Positions 55,928 through 64,000 of a DNA stretch of 64,000 nucleotides are shown one piece after another. The DNA lies in the NCBI RefSeq assembly GCF_014145615.1, contig NZ_JACIVH010000042.1, positions 1-64,000 of the forward strand, written 5' to 3'. The position numbers and the translations under genes were made by a program. The notes beneath the pieces are model-generated. The model saw only the letters and a program-made list of their open reading frames with translations, was not told the origin of the DNA and did not search any database. Positions within the stretch are counted from its first letter, which is position 1. The number at the start of each line of letters is the position of its first letter. Source of the stretch: Limosilactobacillus balticus (GTDB lineage Bacteria; Bacillota; Bacilli; Lactobacillales; Lactobacillaceae).

Positions 55928-57106
55928 CTAAATTTTCTTAAGCAGAACCGCTTCACCCATTCCGCCTCCGACACACAGCGAAGCAATGCCGAGTTCATGA
56001 TTATCCCTATGCATTTCATTAATCATCGTGACGATAATTCGTGCTCCTGAACACCCAACAGGATGGCCTAATGCAATTGCCCCACCCCAAGGATTGACAG
56101 CACTAGGATCAAGATGAAGCAAGTTCTGACAGACAAGGGCCTGGGTCGCAAACGCCTCATTAATTTCGTAAGTATCTACATCATCTGCCGACATCTGCTG
56201 ATTTTCTAAGAGTTTATTGATTGCATAATATGGTCCCAAACCCATCAATGCTGGATCAAGACCAATAACTGCAGATCCTTGCCACTCAGCCAATGGAGTT
56301 AATCCTAATCGGTTAACTGCACTTTCAGAAGTAAGAACCAAGGCAGCTCCACCATCATTAATTCCCGAGGCATTCCCCGCAGTCACACTTCCGTCAGATT
56401 TAAAAGCTGGTTTTAATTTCGCTAAAGCCGCTAGTGAAGTATCTGGCCGTGGAGCTTCGTCAACAGTTACAGTCACGGTTGTTCGTTTCTGCTTAACTTC
56501 AACTGGTACAATTTCTGAATCAAAATAGCCTGCTTTTTGAGCCTTTACTGTACGTTGGTGGCTCATCAAAGCAAATTCATCTTGTTGGTGACGAGTAATC
56601 TGGTACTTCTCATTAATATTTTCAGCAGTAATTCCCATCGGATAACCGCCGTAAACATCATTTAAAGCATCACTTTGCATTGCATCAAGCAAGGTCCCAT
56701 TCCCAAACCGATAACCATTCCGCGCTTTGGGAAGAACATAAGGAGCTTGGGACATACTTTCCATCCCTCCGGCAACAATTACATTAGCCTGCCCTGCGCG
56801 AATCAAACTTGCTGCTAAGTCAACACTGGACATTCCTGATGCACAGACATCATTAATCGTTATTGCCGGAACCTGCTCACCTAATCCAGCCGCCATCGAT
56901 GCCTGACGAGCTGGATTTTGTCCAGCTCCTGCTTGAATAACATTCCCCATTAATACTTGGTCAATATCATTTCCACTGAGCTTTGCCTTTTCAACAGCCG
57001 CTTTAATTGCAATCGCTCCTAATTCAACCGCAGACTTTGAAGCTAACTGACCATTAAACTTACCGATTGGTGTTCGCTGAGCAGCAACAATGTAAACCTT
57101 CTCCAT
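55928..57106 (-). CDS. Acetyl-CoA C-acetyltransferase (thiolase)
   Basis: 392 residues. It condenses two acetyl-CoA to acetoacetyl-CoA, the entry to the mevalonate pathway in lactobacilli. Nucleophile Cys88 lies in [16 protein letters not shown] and the C-terminal [12 protein letters not shown] carry the other catalytic residues. ATG 57106 has GGAGGG 8 nt upstream; a longer frame from 57148 would run back over the SD. No other mevalonate gene is nearby. It follows a LacI gene that is translated just after addA. Confidence 0.93.
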   Translation of the reverse strand: MEKVYIVAAQRTPIGKFNGQLASKSAVELGAIAIKAAVEKAKLSGNDIDQVLMGNVIQAGAGQNPARQASMAAGLGEQVPAITINDVCASGMSSVDLAASLIRAGQANVIVAGGMESMSQAPYVLPKARNGYRFGNGTLLDAMQSDALNDVYGGYPMGITAENINEKYQITRHQQDEFALMSHQRTVKAQKAGYFDSEIVPVEVKQKRTTVTVTVDEAPRPDTSLAALAKLKPAFKSDGSVTAGNASGINDGGAALVLTSESAVNRLGLTPLAEWQGSAVIGLDPALMGLGPYYAINKLLENQQMSADDVDTYEINEAFATQALVCQNLLHLDPSAVNPWGGAIALGHPVGCSGARIIVTMINEMHRDNHELGIASLCVGGGMGEAVLLKKI

Positions 57107-57169
57107 TCCGATTTCCCTCCATGTAAAAATAAGAGAGGACCGTGGCAAGTAATTCCGTGGTCCTTTCTA

Positions 57170-58105
57170 TCAACTATTTATTTTAAAATCAACGATTCGG
57201 AATTGCTCTTCTGGATTAAAAAGCAATTCGACCGCTTGCTGACCTAATTTGCGGGGTTGTAAGTCAACCTTTTCTTCTTGATTAATTAACATCCCCATCA
57301 ACCGACTATTGTTAAAACAAATAGTTGGTAAATTAAATTCTTGTAGTTGCCGTATTAATCGTACCAGCAACAAGTCATCAGCACAAACAATTGAATCGAT
57401 TTGCGGATGTTGTTTAATAAAATCTTTAACAGTGATCCCGGTTGGTGAATATCGCCAACTTAGAGCAGGAAGTTGATGATTTTGCATACTCTGCTCATAA
57501 CCTTGATATCTATCCTGTTCAAATACCCAATTGCTTGCAGATTGAAGAAATATGGGATGACTGACCCGCTGATGATCCATTAAATAATCAGTTGCCGCTT
57601 GTCCTGCTGCTACGTTATCATTGTCGACAAAACGATCTTGGGCTTTATCTGGATGACCGATTACCACAAAATTAAGGTTATTTTGGCGCAGGTAATTAGT
57701 AATTGGATCATCTTTAACAGTATAAAGCACTAAAAAGTTATGCACCTTTGACTGTTCGACCATTGATTTTACACTTTGTAAAAGGTCGGTCGTAGTTGGC
57801 GCAATTGCCACAACCATTTCATAGTGAATCGGCTTTAATGCCACGCTGATTCCCCGTAATAAATCAATATGAAAAGGATTGGCAGGAGCAGTATCACTGG
57901 TTACCGGAAAAACTATTCCGACCATGTTTGATTCGCCCCGTGTTAGGTTCTGTGCATTGTAATTTGGTTGATATCCCAACTCTTTAGCAATCATTGCTAT
58001 TCGTTGCCGTGTTTTTTCACTAATTCGTGGATTATGGTTTAAAGCTCGAGAAGCAGTTGAAACCGATACCCCGGCTTTTTGTGCAATATCTTTAATTGTC
58101 GCCAA
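57170..58105 (-). CDS. LacI-family regulator, MalR-like
   Basis: 311 residues, slightly short for the family. The helix-turn-helix reads TIKDIAQKAGVSVSTASRAL, followed by NHNPRISEKTRQRI and a hinge NYNAQNLTRG. The STASRALN...PRIS recognition region is that of MalR-type regulators. The start is TTG, the codon immediately after the addA stop, with GAGG 8 nt upstream, so translation is coupled to addA. It lies 1.4 kb from the maltose operon and is a good candidate to bind the TGCAACCGCTTGC sites there and at 22426 (inference). Confidence 0.88.
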   Translation of the reverse strand: MATIKDIAQKAGVSVSTASRALNHNPRISEKTRQRIAMIAKELGYQPNYNAQNLTRGESNMVGIVFPVTSDTAPANPFHIDLLRGISVALKPIHYEMVVAIAPTTTDLLQSVKSMVEQSKVHNFLVLYTVKDDPITNYLRQNNLNFVVIGHPDKAQDRFVDNDNVAAGQAATDYLMDHQRVSHPIFLQSASNWVFEQDRYQGYEQSMQNHQLPALSWRYSPTGITVKDFIKQHPQIDSIVCADDLLLVRLIRQLQEFNLPTICFNNSRLMGMLINQEEKVDLQPRKLGQQAVELLFNPEEQFRIVDFKINS

Positions 58106-61100
58106 CTAATCACCCTCTTTTGTAAATAACACAAACTCTCCTAATTCTAACAGGTAAAGTCCCATTTGGACAACTGGAATCCCTTCCATTAAGTTCAAAG
58201 CTTCTTTATAGAGCTCTAATTGTCCCCGATACCGGTCCTTTATCCGTGCCAAATCAAAGTCGCGGTAATCTTTGTTAAGGTGATCAGTCTTATAGTCAAC
58301 TAGAATAATTCCCTCGTTAGTTTTTAAGTAACCATCAATGATTCCATGAATTAAAATACGTTCATCATCACTAACATTTACTCCCTTAAATAGTTCGTGA
58401 CCATTCATAATCATCGAAAATGGTACTTCACGATGATAGTCTGCCGGATGCTTTAAGATCTTCTGACCAACAGCAGTCTGATAAAAGGCCATTATTCCTT
58501 TACGATTGATCTGCGCTGCCACAACCGGATTAATCAATTTTTCTCCTACTAATTTTTGAATTTCCTGATCAACAAACTCAACATTAATTGGGCCTTCATT
58601 AAGTGGTAGTTTTTGGAAAACCAGGTGAGTTGCTGTTCCGATTTCTGTTGCCGCTGGTTCATGAGTAGTCTGCTGAATGAAAGCTGGAACATCAAAGTTA
58701 TTATTTAAATAAATCCCTTGCGTCTTGACCTTTTGTTGTTGATCATAATCCCACCGCGCCATATCACGCGTGTCAGGATCTTCAAAGACTCGTTTAACAT
58801 CTGTAACGGATTGGTAAGCAGTTGTTTGAGTAGCGACAAGATGGGGGTAACGATAGCGCAAAATTTGACCAATCTTTTGTTCAGACGCATCAGTTGCTAC
58901 CATATTATTCTTTTCCGTTACATTAGTACTTGCATTTTGTCCAATTTTTGTCAAGCCATCACTAACATCAAGTGCGGTATATGTCTTTGCGATAAAGTGA
59001 GGATTAAGCGCTAAGCCAGTGACTTTAGTATCCGCAAGAGTACTGTCTTCTAGTCTGACATTTCCACGACTCAATTGTTGCGCATTGAATCCTGGATAAC
59101 GAGCCAAGGCAAGGCCAACCCAGTCCATAAATGAATTTGCAGTAATCCGTGGCTGCGGGCCAATTAGTAAATTCTTACTCTGATAAGCTTTCTGCCATCG
59201 CTGCCATGAACCAGCAAGACTTTGTGTCCGCATTTCTTCATTAAAGGATCCCGTAATAACTAATCGCTGTTCCGCCCGAGTCAATGCAACATAGAGAACT
59301 CGAAGATCTTCTGCCCGTTCTCCGCGCTGAATCTCTTCAATCACTGCTTGTCGTTGTGGCGTATCATAAATGACCCGTTGATCATCCATGTAACGAATTC
59401 CTACTCCGGCAACGGCATCAACAACTGCATTCTCACGAGCTGCTCCTTTATTAAAACCATGCGTGGCATCAATTAGAAAGACCACGGGGAATTGAAGACC
59501 TTTGCTTCCGTGAATTGTCATAACATTAACCGTATTTGCAGTTAACTGTGTCGGTGCTACTCCTAAATCTTTATCATGTTCCTGCATTTTCTCAATAAAG
59601 CGAATAAATTGGTAAAGGCCCTTAAAACTGCTTTGTTCATAGGAATGAGCACGTTGGTAAAGGGCATGGAGGTTTGCTTGCCGTTGGTGGCCTCCTGGCA
59701 TTGCTCCGACATAATCAAGGTAACCTGTTTGGTCATAGATCTGCCAAATCAAGTCAACAAGGGTTTGTTGCTGAGCTGTTTGTCGAAAGACACGAAGCAA
59801 ACCTAAGAAGTGATCTGCTTTTTCATAAAGGGCATTTACCTGTTCAGAAGTAAGGAGCGATTGATGGCGAAGAGCCTTTCGCTGGTAATTACTCATGAAT
59901 GTTTGCAAGGCGGCGTAGTAATCGGCAGATCGATTCTGAAGACGGATAAAAGCTAATTCTTGGTTAGTTAACCCGACAATCGGTGACCGTAAAACCGCAG
60001 CTAATGGAATATCCTGTTGTGGATTATCAATTATCTTCAACAAGGACATCATTACTCGCACTTCGGTAGCTTGGAAATAGCTTTCAACATCGTGAACCGT
60101 CAATGGAATATTAAGTTTATTAAACTCTTCCATCAATGAATTATTGATTGCCTTTGTCCGTTCAAGCAAAACAATATCACCATACTGAATCGGATGCATC
60201 TGCCCATCTTCTGGATGAAAAATTAACTCCTGATTTTCGACCATCTGCTTAATTCGCATCCCGATCATCCGAAATTCTCCAGCTAACTTATCATCCTCGT
60301 GTTCAATATTTTCCTTTTCTGGATCAAGAGCATTGGCGTCATACAACAACACTTCCGTTGGTTGAACCTTATTATCTTGATTTTCTTCGTAATAAGTTGC
60401 CGCATATTTTAAATGGGCATCTTCGTCGTAATCAATTTCACCAACTCCCCTATCCATCAGTTGTTCGAAAAGGACATTAGTAAAGCTTGTCACATTAGTC
60501 ATCGACCGGAAATTTTCCCCTAAAACAATCGCTTCCCCGTCGTTACCTTGACGATAGTTTTGATATTTCCCAAGAAATAATGTTGGATCAGCTTCACGGA
60601 ACCGGTAAATCGATTGCTTAACATCCCCCACCATAAATAGGTTCTTGCGTTCAGGAGATGTCAATTTCATCAAAATACTTTCCTGAAGGCGGTTCGTATC
60701 CTGGTATTCATCAATCATAATTTCCTGATAATGATTTTGCAGATCTTTGACGAGGGTTTGCCAGTTTGGCTGGTCGTCTGGTGGCGTTAAAATAGCGTAC
60801 GCGTAGTGCTCCAAGTCACTAAATTCAAGAACATGCCGATTTAACTTGGTTTGTTGATACCGCCGACGGAAATTAATCGTTACCGCACTCAATTCGCATA
60901 AAAGTTCCTGAGCATGCGTTGAAATTAATCGAAATTGGTCTTCACGATAATTAAAGAAGCGATCGACTAACTGATCAAATTGCTTTTTTATCCCGGTTCG
61001 AGCACTTCCCAGTGATTTATATACTTCTTCAGCTAGCTCATCGTCTTTCGGTTTGCCACCCATTCGTGCAAATTTAGCATTAGCAAATAAGTCCCGAATA

Positions 61101-62284
61101 GTATTCCAGGTAGGTGGTCGCAATAAGTCTAAAAGCTCCTGCATCATCTGCTGGTCTTTTTGCAATGAAGCAACAGTTTTAGCGTCTAATTGACTTTTAG
61201 TTGCTTTGCTTAACAGGGCTGTAAATTGATCACGGAAAGTCGTTAGCTCAGTTAACAATTCTTCTTTTGCGATTGGTTCCTGTGCTTCCTGCTTTCCCAA
61301 GTAAGTACTAACTGTTTGTTCCCACTGCTTCTTTAGCTGATTACGCTGCTTCTGAATATCTTTAAATACATTAATCCGTGGATCATCTGCCGCTGGTCGT
61401 CCCCGAAAACTACCAAACTTTTGTTGCACCATCATTTGGCAAACATCACTGACGGTAATACCCCCTAGTGAAGAAAGAAGTTGGTGCATCAACTCTTCAT
61501 CACTCTTAATAACCTCGGCTGCTTGGTCCAGTCCGTTATCGTTAGCTCTTGTTGCTAATTCACGATAATCTTGAATGAACTGATTGAGTTTTTCGATGAC
61601 CAGGGGCTTTAGCTGTTGTTGATAAAAACTAGATTCTAATAGTGAGCCAGACCCCAAATCATAATTATCTGGTAATTTTTGGAGCCACTTTTCGGGGTCA
61701 GGCTGGGCATTAGCAATTTCATATAACCGTAAAATCAAGTCATCGAGTCCTTGGTCATCACGGTCACTAGAAAAGTTGAGAACTAGTTCGCTAAAGGAAG
61801 CTCTTCCTGGAACTTTTTCTTCAGCATTTTTATAGAGTTCTTCGCTAACTTCATGCCAGACATCTTCTTGAAGTAACAATCGCTCCGTTTCATCAGTTAA
61901 GAGCCGAAATTGTGGATCAAGGTCAATCAAGTAGTAGTAGCGTTTTATTAACTTTAAACAAAAAGCATGAATTGTACTGATATCTGCAGCCGCAAGCCGA
62001 TTAATTTGATTACTCATCCGGTCACGTAAATCTTTGGGATTAGCGGAATCTTGTACTATTTTCTGCAAGGCTGTCCTGATTTTATCCCGCATATTCTTTG
62101 CTGCCGCGTCTGTAAATGTTACGAGCAGCATTCGATCAATGCTTTGCCCTTCTTTAATTAATTCAATTGTCCGATTTACTAGCACAGCCGTTTTTCCTGA
62201 TCCCGCGGAAGCTGAAACTAGAATATTTTCGCCACGGTCATTAATCGCCTTGGATTGAGCAGGCGTTGGTTTAAATCCAGCCAT
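58106..62284 (-). CDS. addA: ATP-dependent helicase/nuclease subunit A (AddA/RexA)
   Basis: 1392 residues, UvrD-like superfamily 1A helicase with a C-terminal nuclease domain; with AddB it processes double-strand breaks for RecA. Motif I is [12 protein letters not shown] (GSGKT at 28-32), motif [13 protein letters not shown], motif [16 protein letters not shown], motif [18 protein letters not shown], and motif [15 protein letters not shown]. The nuclease core is IHGIIDGYL...[10 protein letters not shown] near the C terminus. The start overlaps the addB stop (TAATG), so the two are coupled. Confidence 0.97.
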   Translation of the reverse strand: MAGFKPTPAQSKAINDRGENILVSASAGSGKTAVLVNRTIELIKEGQSIDRMLLVTFTDAAAKNMRDKIRTALQKIVQDSANPKDLRDRMSNQINRLAAADISTIHAFCLKLIKRYYYLIDLDPQFRLLTDETERLLLQEDVWHEVSEELYKNAEEKVPGRASFSELVLNFSSDRDDQGLDDLILRLYEIANAQPDPEKWLQKLPDNYDLGSGSLLESSFYQQQLKPLVIEKLNQFIQDYRELATRANDNGLDQAAEVIKSDEELMHQLLSSLGGITVSDVCQMMVQQKFGSFRGRPAADDPRINVFKDIQKQRNQLKKQWEQTVSTYLGKQEAQEPIAKEELLTELTTFRDQFTALLSKATKSQLDAKTVASLQKDQQMMQELLDLLRPPTWNTIRDLFANAKFARMGGKPKDDELAEEVYKSLGSARTGIKKQFDQLVDRFFNYREDQFRLISTHAQELLCELSAVTINFRRRYQQTKLNRHVLEFSDLEHYAYAILTPPDDQPNWQTLVKDLQNHYQEIMIDEYQDTNRLQESILMKLTSPERKNLFMVGDVKQSIYRFREADPTLFLGKYQNYRQGNDGEAIVLGENFRSMTNVTSFTNVLFEQLMDRGVGEIDYDEDAHLKYAATYYEENQDNKVQPTEVLLYDANALDPEKENIEHEDDKLAGEFRMIGMRIKQMVENQELIFHPEDGQMHPIQYGDIVLLERTKAINNSLMEEFNKLNIPLTVHDVESYFQATEVRVMMSLLKIIDNPQQDIPLAAVLRSPIVGLTNQELAFIRLQNRSADYYAALQTFMSNYQRKALRHQSLLTSEQVNALYEKADHFLGLLRVFRQTAQQQTLVDLIWQIYDQTGYLDYVGAMPGGHQRQANLHALYQRAHSYEQSSFKGLYQFIRFIEKMQEHDKDLGVAPTQLTANTVNVMTIHGSKGLQFPVVFLIDATHGFNKGAARENAVVDAVAGVGIRYMDDQRVIYDTPQRQAVIEEIQRGERAEDLRVLYVALTRAEQRLVITGSFNEEMRTQSLAGSWQRWQKAYQSKNLLIGPQPRITANSFMDWVGLALARYPGFNAQQLSRGNVRLEDSTLADTKVTGLALNPHFIAKTYTALDVSDGLTKIGQNASTNVTEKNNMVATDASEQKIGQILRYRYPHLVATQTTAYQSVTDVKRVFEDPDTRDMARWDYDQQQKVKTQGIYLNNNFDVPAFIQQTTHEPAATEIGTATHLVFQKLPLNEGPINVEFVDQEIQKLVGEKLINPVVAAQINRKGIMAFYQTAVGQKILKHPADYHREVPFSMIMNGHELFKGVNVSDDERILIHGIIDGYLKTNEGIILVDYKTDHLNKDYRDFDLARIKDRYRGQLELYKEALNLMEGIPVVQMGLYLLELGEFVLFTKEGD

Positions 62285-64000
62285 TACTTCTTATCCTCCT
62301 CATCATCGTTTTGGACTACATTATCAAATGCTTCTTTTGCTAAATTAGGGTTTAGGTCGCGGTAGTTTTGCTGGTCAAGCATATTATCAAACTGAAATAC
62401 GTCTAAAAAGTCACTATAATCAAGTCCTGTACGGCGGTTGCTTCCAGTTAATAACCGGTAAGGATTTAGTTTCAAGTCACCACTCAAGATTTGATTACCC
62501 GCATTAATTACAAGTTCCTTATTCATGTTTTGCAGCCAATCAAGTTGTTGCGGCGTAACGAGAAGCGCTTCTTTATTAGCTTTGATTTTTCCATTCTTAT
62601 ATTCCTTAAGTGGGTATAAAAATGCTTGTTTATCTAAGCTCTTATCTAACTCCCGCAATAATTGTGGATCATTCAAGAGGATTCCCTTGTATTGGTGCTC
62701 TTTTAATTTCAAATCATCGAGGGAACTTTTCTTTAACTCGGCAGCCTTAATTGTCGGATTATTCAAACGAAGATATAATGCCCCTGCCAGTCGTGGGTTA
62801 CTCGTTTCCAATTCAGTTAAGTTTGCCTGTAACCCGTTAAGGTAGGTTAAAAGTTGGAGAGAGAGTCCATAATAAGCCGAAGTGAGGTCAAAAAGATGAT
62901 TACTCGACTTATAGTCAACGACCGTCAAGAAATTATCGTTTCCTTGCTTAAGATTATCGATTCGGTCAATTCGTCCCCGCAGATAAATATGATGATTATC
63001 TTTAAGCGGATAATCAAGAGAACCAAGGTTGCCCGGCTGTTGGTTACCAATTCGTCCAAACTGAACTTCGGTTTTAACTGGCTGTGAGCCGGTATATTCA
63101 GCTTGACGGCATAATGTAATCAACATTGTTTTAACAATTGCGGTTAATTGCTGATATTGGAATTGGGCTTGGGCTGAAGAATTAATGAGACGCAATAAAG
63201 TTGGCTGATTCTCTTGAGCTGCAACTAATGCATGATCAATCAGCTGGTCACGTTGTATCTGATTATCTTTGTTGGCAAGGTTTGCAAATGACAAATTATT
63301 TTCTCGAATTGTTGTAACAAAAGTCTCCATTGCTTTATGGAAGAAGGTACCGATACGGTCATTAGATAGGGTTAACTCATCTCGTTTTTGCAACCGCAAG
63401 CCATACTTAAGGAAATATTCGTACTGATTGATATAAAAATCTTGTAACTGCGAAATCGAGGCATATAATACCCGCCCGTGCTCATCATCTGGAGTTGCCC
63501 GGAGATAAAGTGCCTGAGCCAATTTATTTCCCAGGGAATCAATCTTATTTTGATAATGGAAACCAGCAGCAACTAAAGATAGACGCTGACCTAGTAATAT
63601 TCCTTCTGCTTGAACCTTAGCATCCGCTGATTGTTGCCATTGCTTAGCTAACTTAACCAACGATTCAGCAACTGTTTGCCACCCAACGGGCATGACTGGT
63701 TGACGATCAATGCCAACCCCTTGCTCATCACGAATTTGCCGGCTAACTTCAACTAACCGGTTTATTGTTGCAAGCGGAGCACTAACAAAATCAATAGCAT
63801 TCTCTTGTCCGGCCTTACTAGTAGCTAATGGATATTCACGAACCGGTTGATCAAAGTAGCGAGCCATATCGTGCATATATGGCGATATACCGAGTTCCTT
63901 ATCATCACTATCAGTTTGCGGTGCCGAGAAAATCAACTGTTCCTTAGCATTCATAAAACCAGTATAGTGAACAAATGGCTCGTCAATCAGTTGGTCAATT
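62284..64000 (-). CDS. addB: ATP-dependent nuclease subunit B (AddB/RexB), C-terminal half only
   Basis: The frame is open to the right window edge, so about 571 C-terminal residues of a ~1200-residue protein are seen; an internal ATG at 63954 is not a start, because the frame continues upstream with EPFVHYTGF. The nuclease motif is GRIDRIDNL...LTVVDYKSS. The Cys residues that bind Fe-S in AddB of Bacillus are not present, as expected of the RexB subtype. It overlaps addA by one base. Confidence 0.93.
   Translation of the reverse strand, partial: IDQLIDEPFVHYTGFMNAKEQLIFSAPQTDSDDKELGISPYMHDMARYFDQPVREYPLATSKAGQENAIDFVSAPLATINRLVEVSRQIRDEQGVGIDRQPVMPVGWQTVAESLVKLAKQWQQSADAKVQAEGILLGQRLSLVAAGFHYQNKIDSLGNKLAQALYLRATPDDEHGRVLYASISQLQDFYINQYEYFLKYGLRLQKRDELTLSNDRIGTFFHKAMETFVTTIRENNLSFANLANKDNQIQRDQLIDHALVAAQENQPTLLRLINSSAQAQFQYQQLTAIVKTMLITLCRQAEYTGSQPVKTEVQFGRIGNQQPGNLGSLDYPLKDNHHIYLRGRIDRIDNLKQGNDNFLTVVDYKSSNHLFDLTSAYYGLSLQLLTYLNGLQANLTELETSNPRLAGALYLRLNNPTIKAAELKKSSLDDLKLKEHQYKGILLNDPQLLRELDKSLDKQAFLYPLKEYKNGKIKANKEALLVTPQQLDWLQNMNKELVINAGNQILSGDLKLNPYRLLTGSNRRTGLDYSDFLDVFQFDNMLDQQNYRDLNPNLAKEAFDNVVQNDDEEDKK

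Noticed and set aside
63954-64000. Idea that AddB is a truncated 556-aa protein starting at 63954
   Set aside because: The frame stays open upstream of that Met to the window edge and encodes plausible AddB sequence.

Overview
The window looks like a chromosomal segment of a low-GC, heterofermentative lactobacillus, most probably Limosilactobacillus reuteri or a close relative. This is inferred from gene content and codon use, not from a database match. The supporting content is very large YSIRK/LPXTG adhesins with Rib-like and Muc_B2/MucBP-like modules, a maltose phosphorylase/beta-phosphoglucomutase operon, a water-forming NADH oxidase, RexAB-type AddAB, and many TTG/GTG starts behind strong Shine-Dalgarno sequences. 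I saw no tRNA, rRNA, insertion sequence, prophage or CRISPR array.

Layout. 1-14116 (minus strand): two paralogous surface adhesins. The downstream one is cut by the left window edge; the upstream one has 3258 residues. 14345-17096 (minus): a compact redox operon with an NAD(P)H:FMN reductase, a second FMN reductase fused to a DUF438-type PAS domain and a tail carrying four copies of the ApbE flavinylation motif D-x-x-T-G-A-S, and then a cytoplasmic ApbE flavin transferase. I consider this the most exciting system in the window. 17352-20251: an RlmCD-like 23S rRNA methyltransferase and a fumarate-reductase-like flavoprotein, with a divergent LysR regulator following. 21290-27519: an alpha-glucoside region with a LacI regulator, two MFS permeases, an alpha-1,6-glucosidase and well-defined promoters with overlapping operators. 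27573-32667 (minus): a GtfA/GtfB-like protein O-glycosyltransferase pair followed by a protein with an MSCRAMM-like (SdrG/Clf N2-N3) fold but no export signal.

32806-40047 holds smaller functions: a DUF2628-like membrane protein, a TetR regulator, an amino-acid permease with a PuuD-like hydrolase, PyrR with its leader, a membrane-anchored Ig/coiled-coil protein, and PurA. GuaC (40243) is divergent from PurA, so two purine interconversion genes share a control region. 41231-45615 contains two copies of a ~187-nt structured intergenic repeat around NADH oxidase, an ECF S component and a membrane GDPD. 45624-50598 holds a cupin, an aldo/keto reductase and a four-gene operon of small alarmone synthetase, response regulator, histidine kinase and ClC channel. 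51245-55760 is the maltose operon (permease, maltose phosphorylase, beta-phosphoglucomutase). Its promoter has the same architecture and operator as the paralogous permease at 22534. 55928-64000 contains a thiolase, a second LacI regulator and AddA/AddB, with AddB running off the right edge.

How the parts fit: maltose and isomaltose-type sugars enter through three related permeases and are handled by phosphorolysis (MapA, PgmB) or hydrolysis (GH13 enzyme), under LacI-family control. Flavin-based electron transfer (FMN reductases, ApbE, fumarate-reductase-like protein, Nox) is the likely route for disposing of reducing equivalents. The adhesins and the GtfAB cluster are surface or host-interaction functions.
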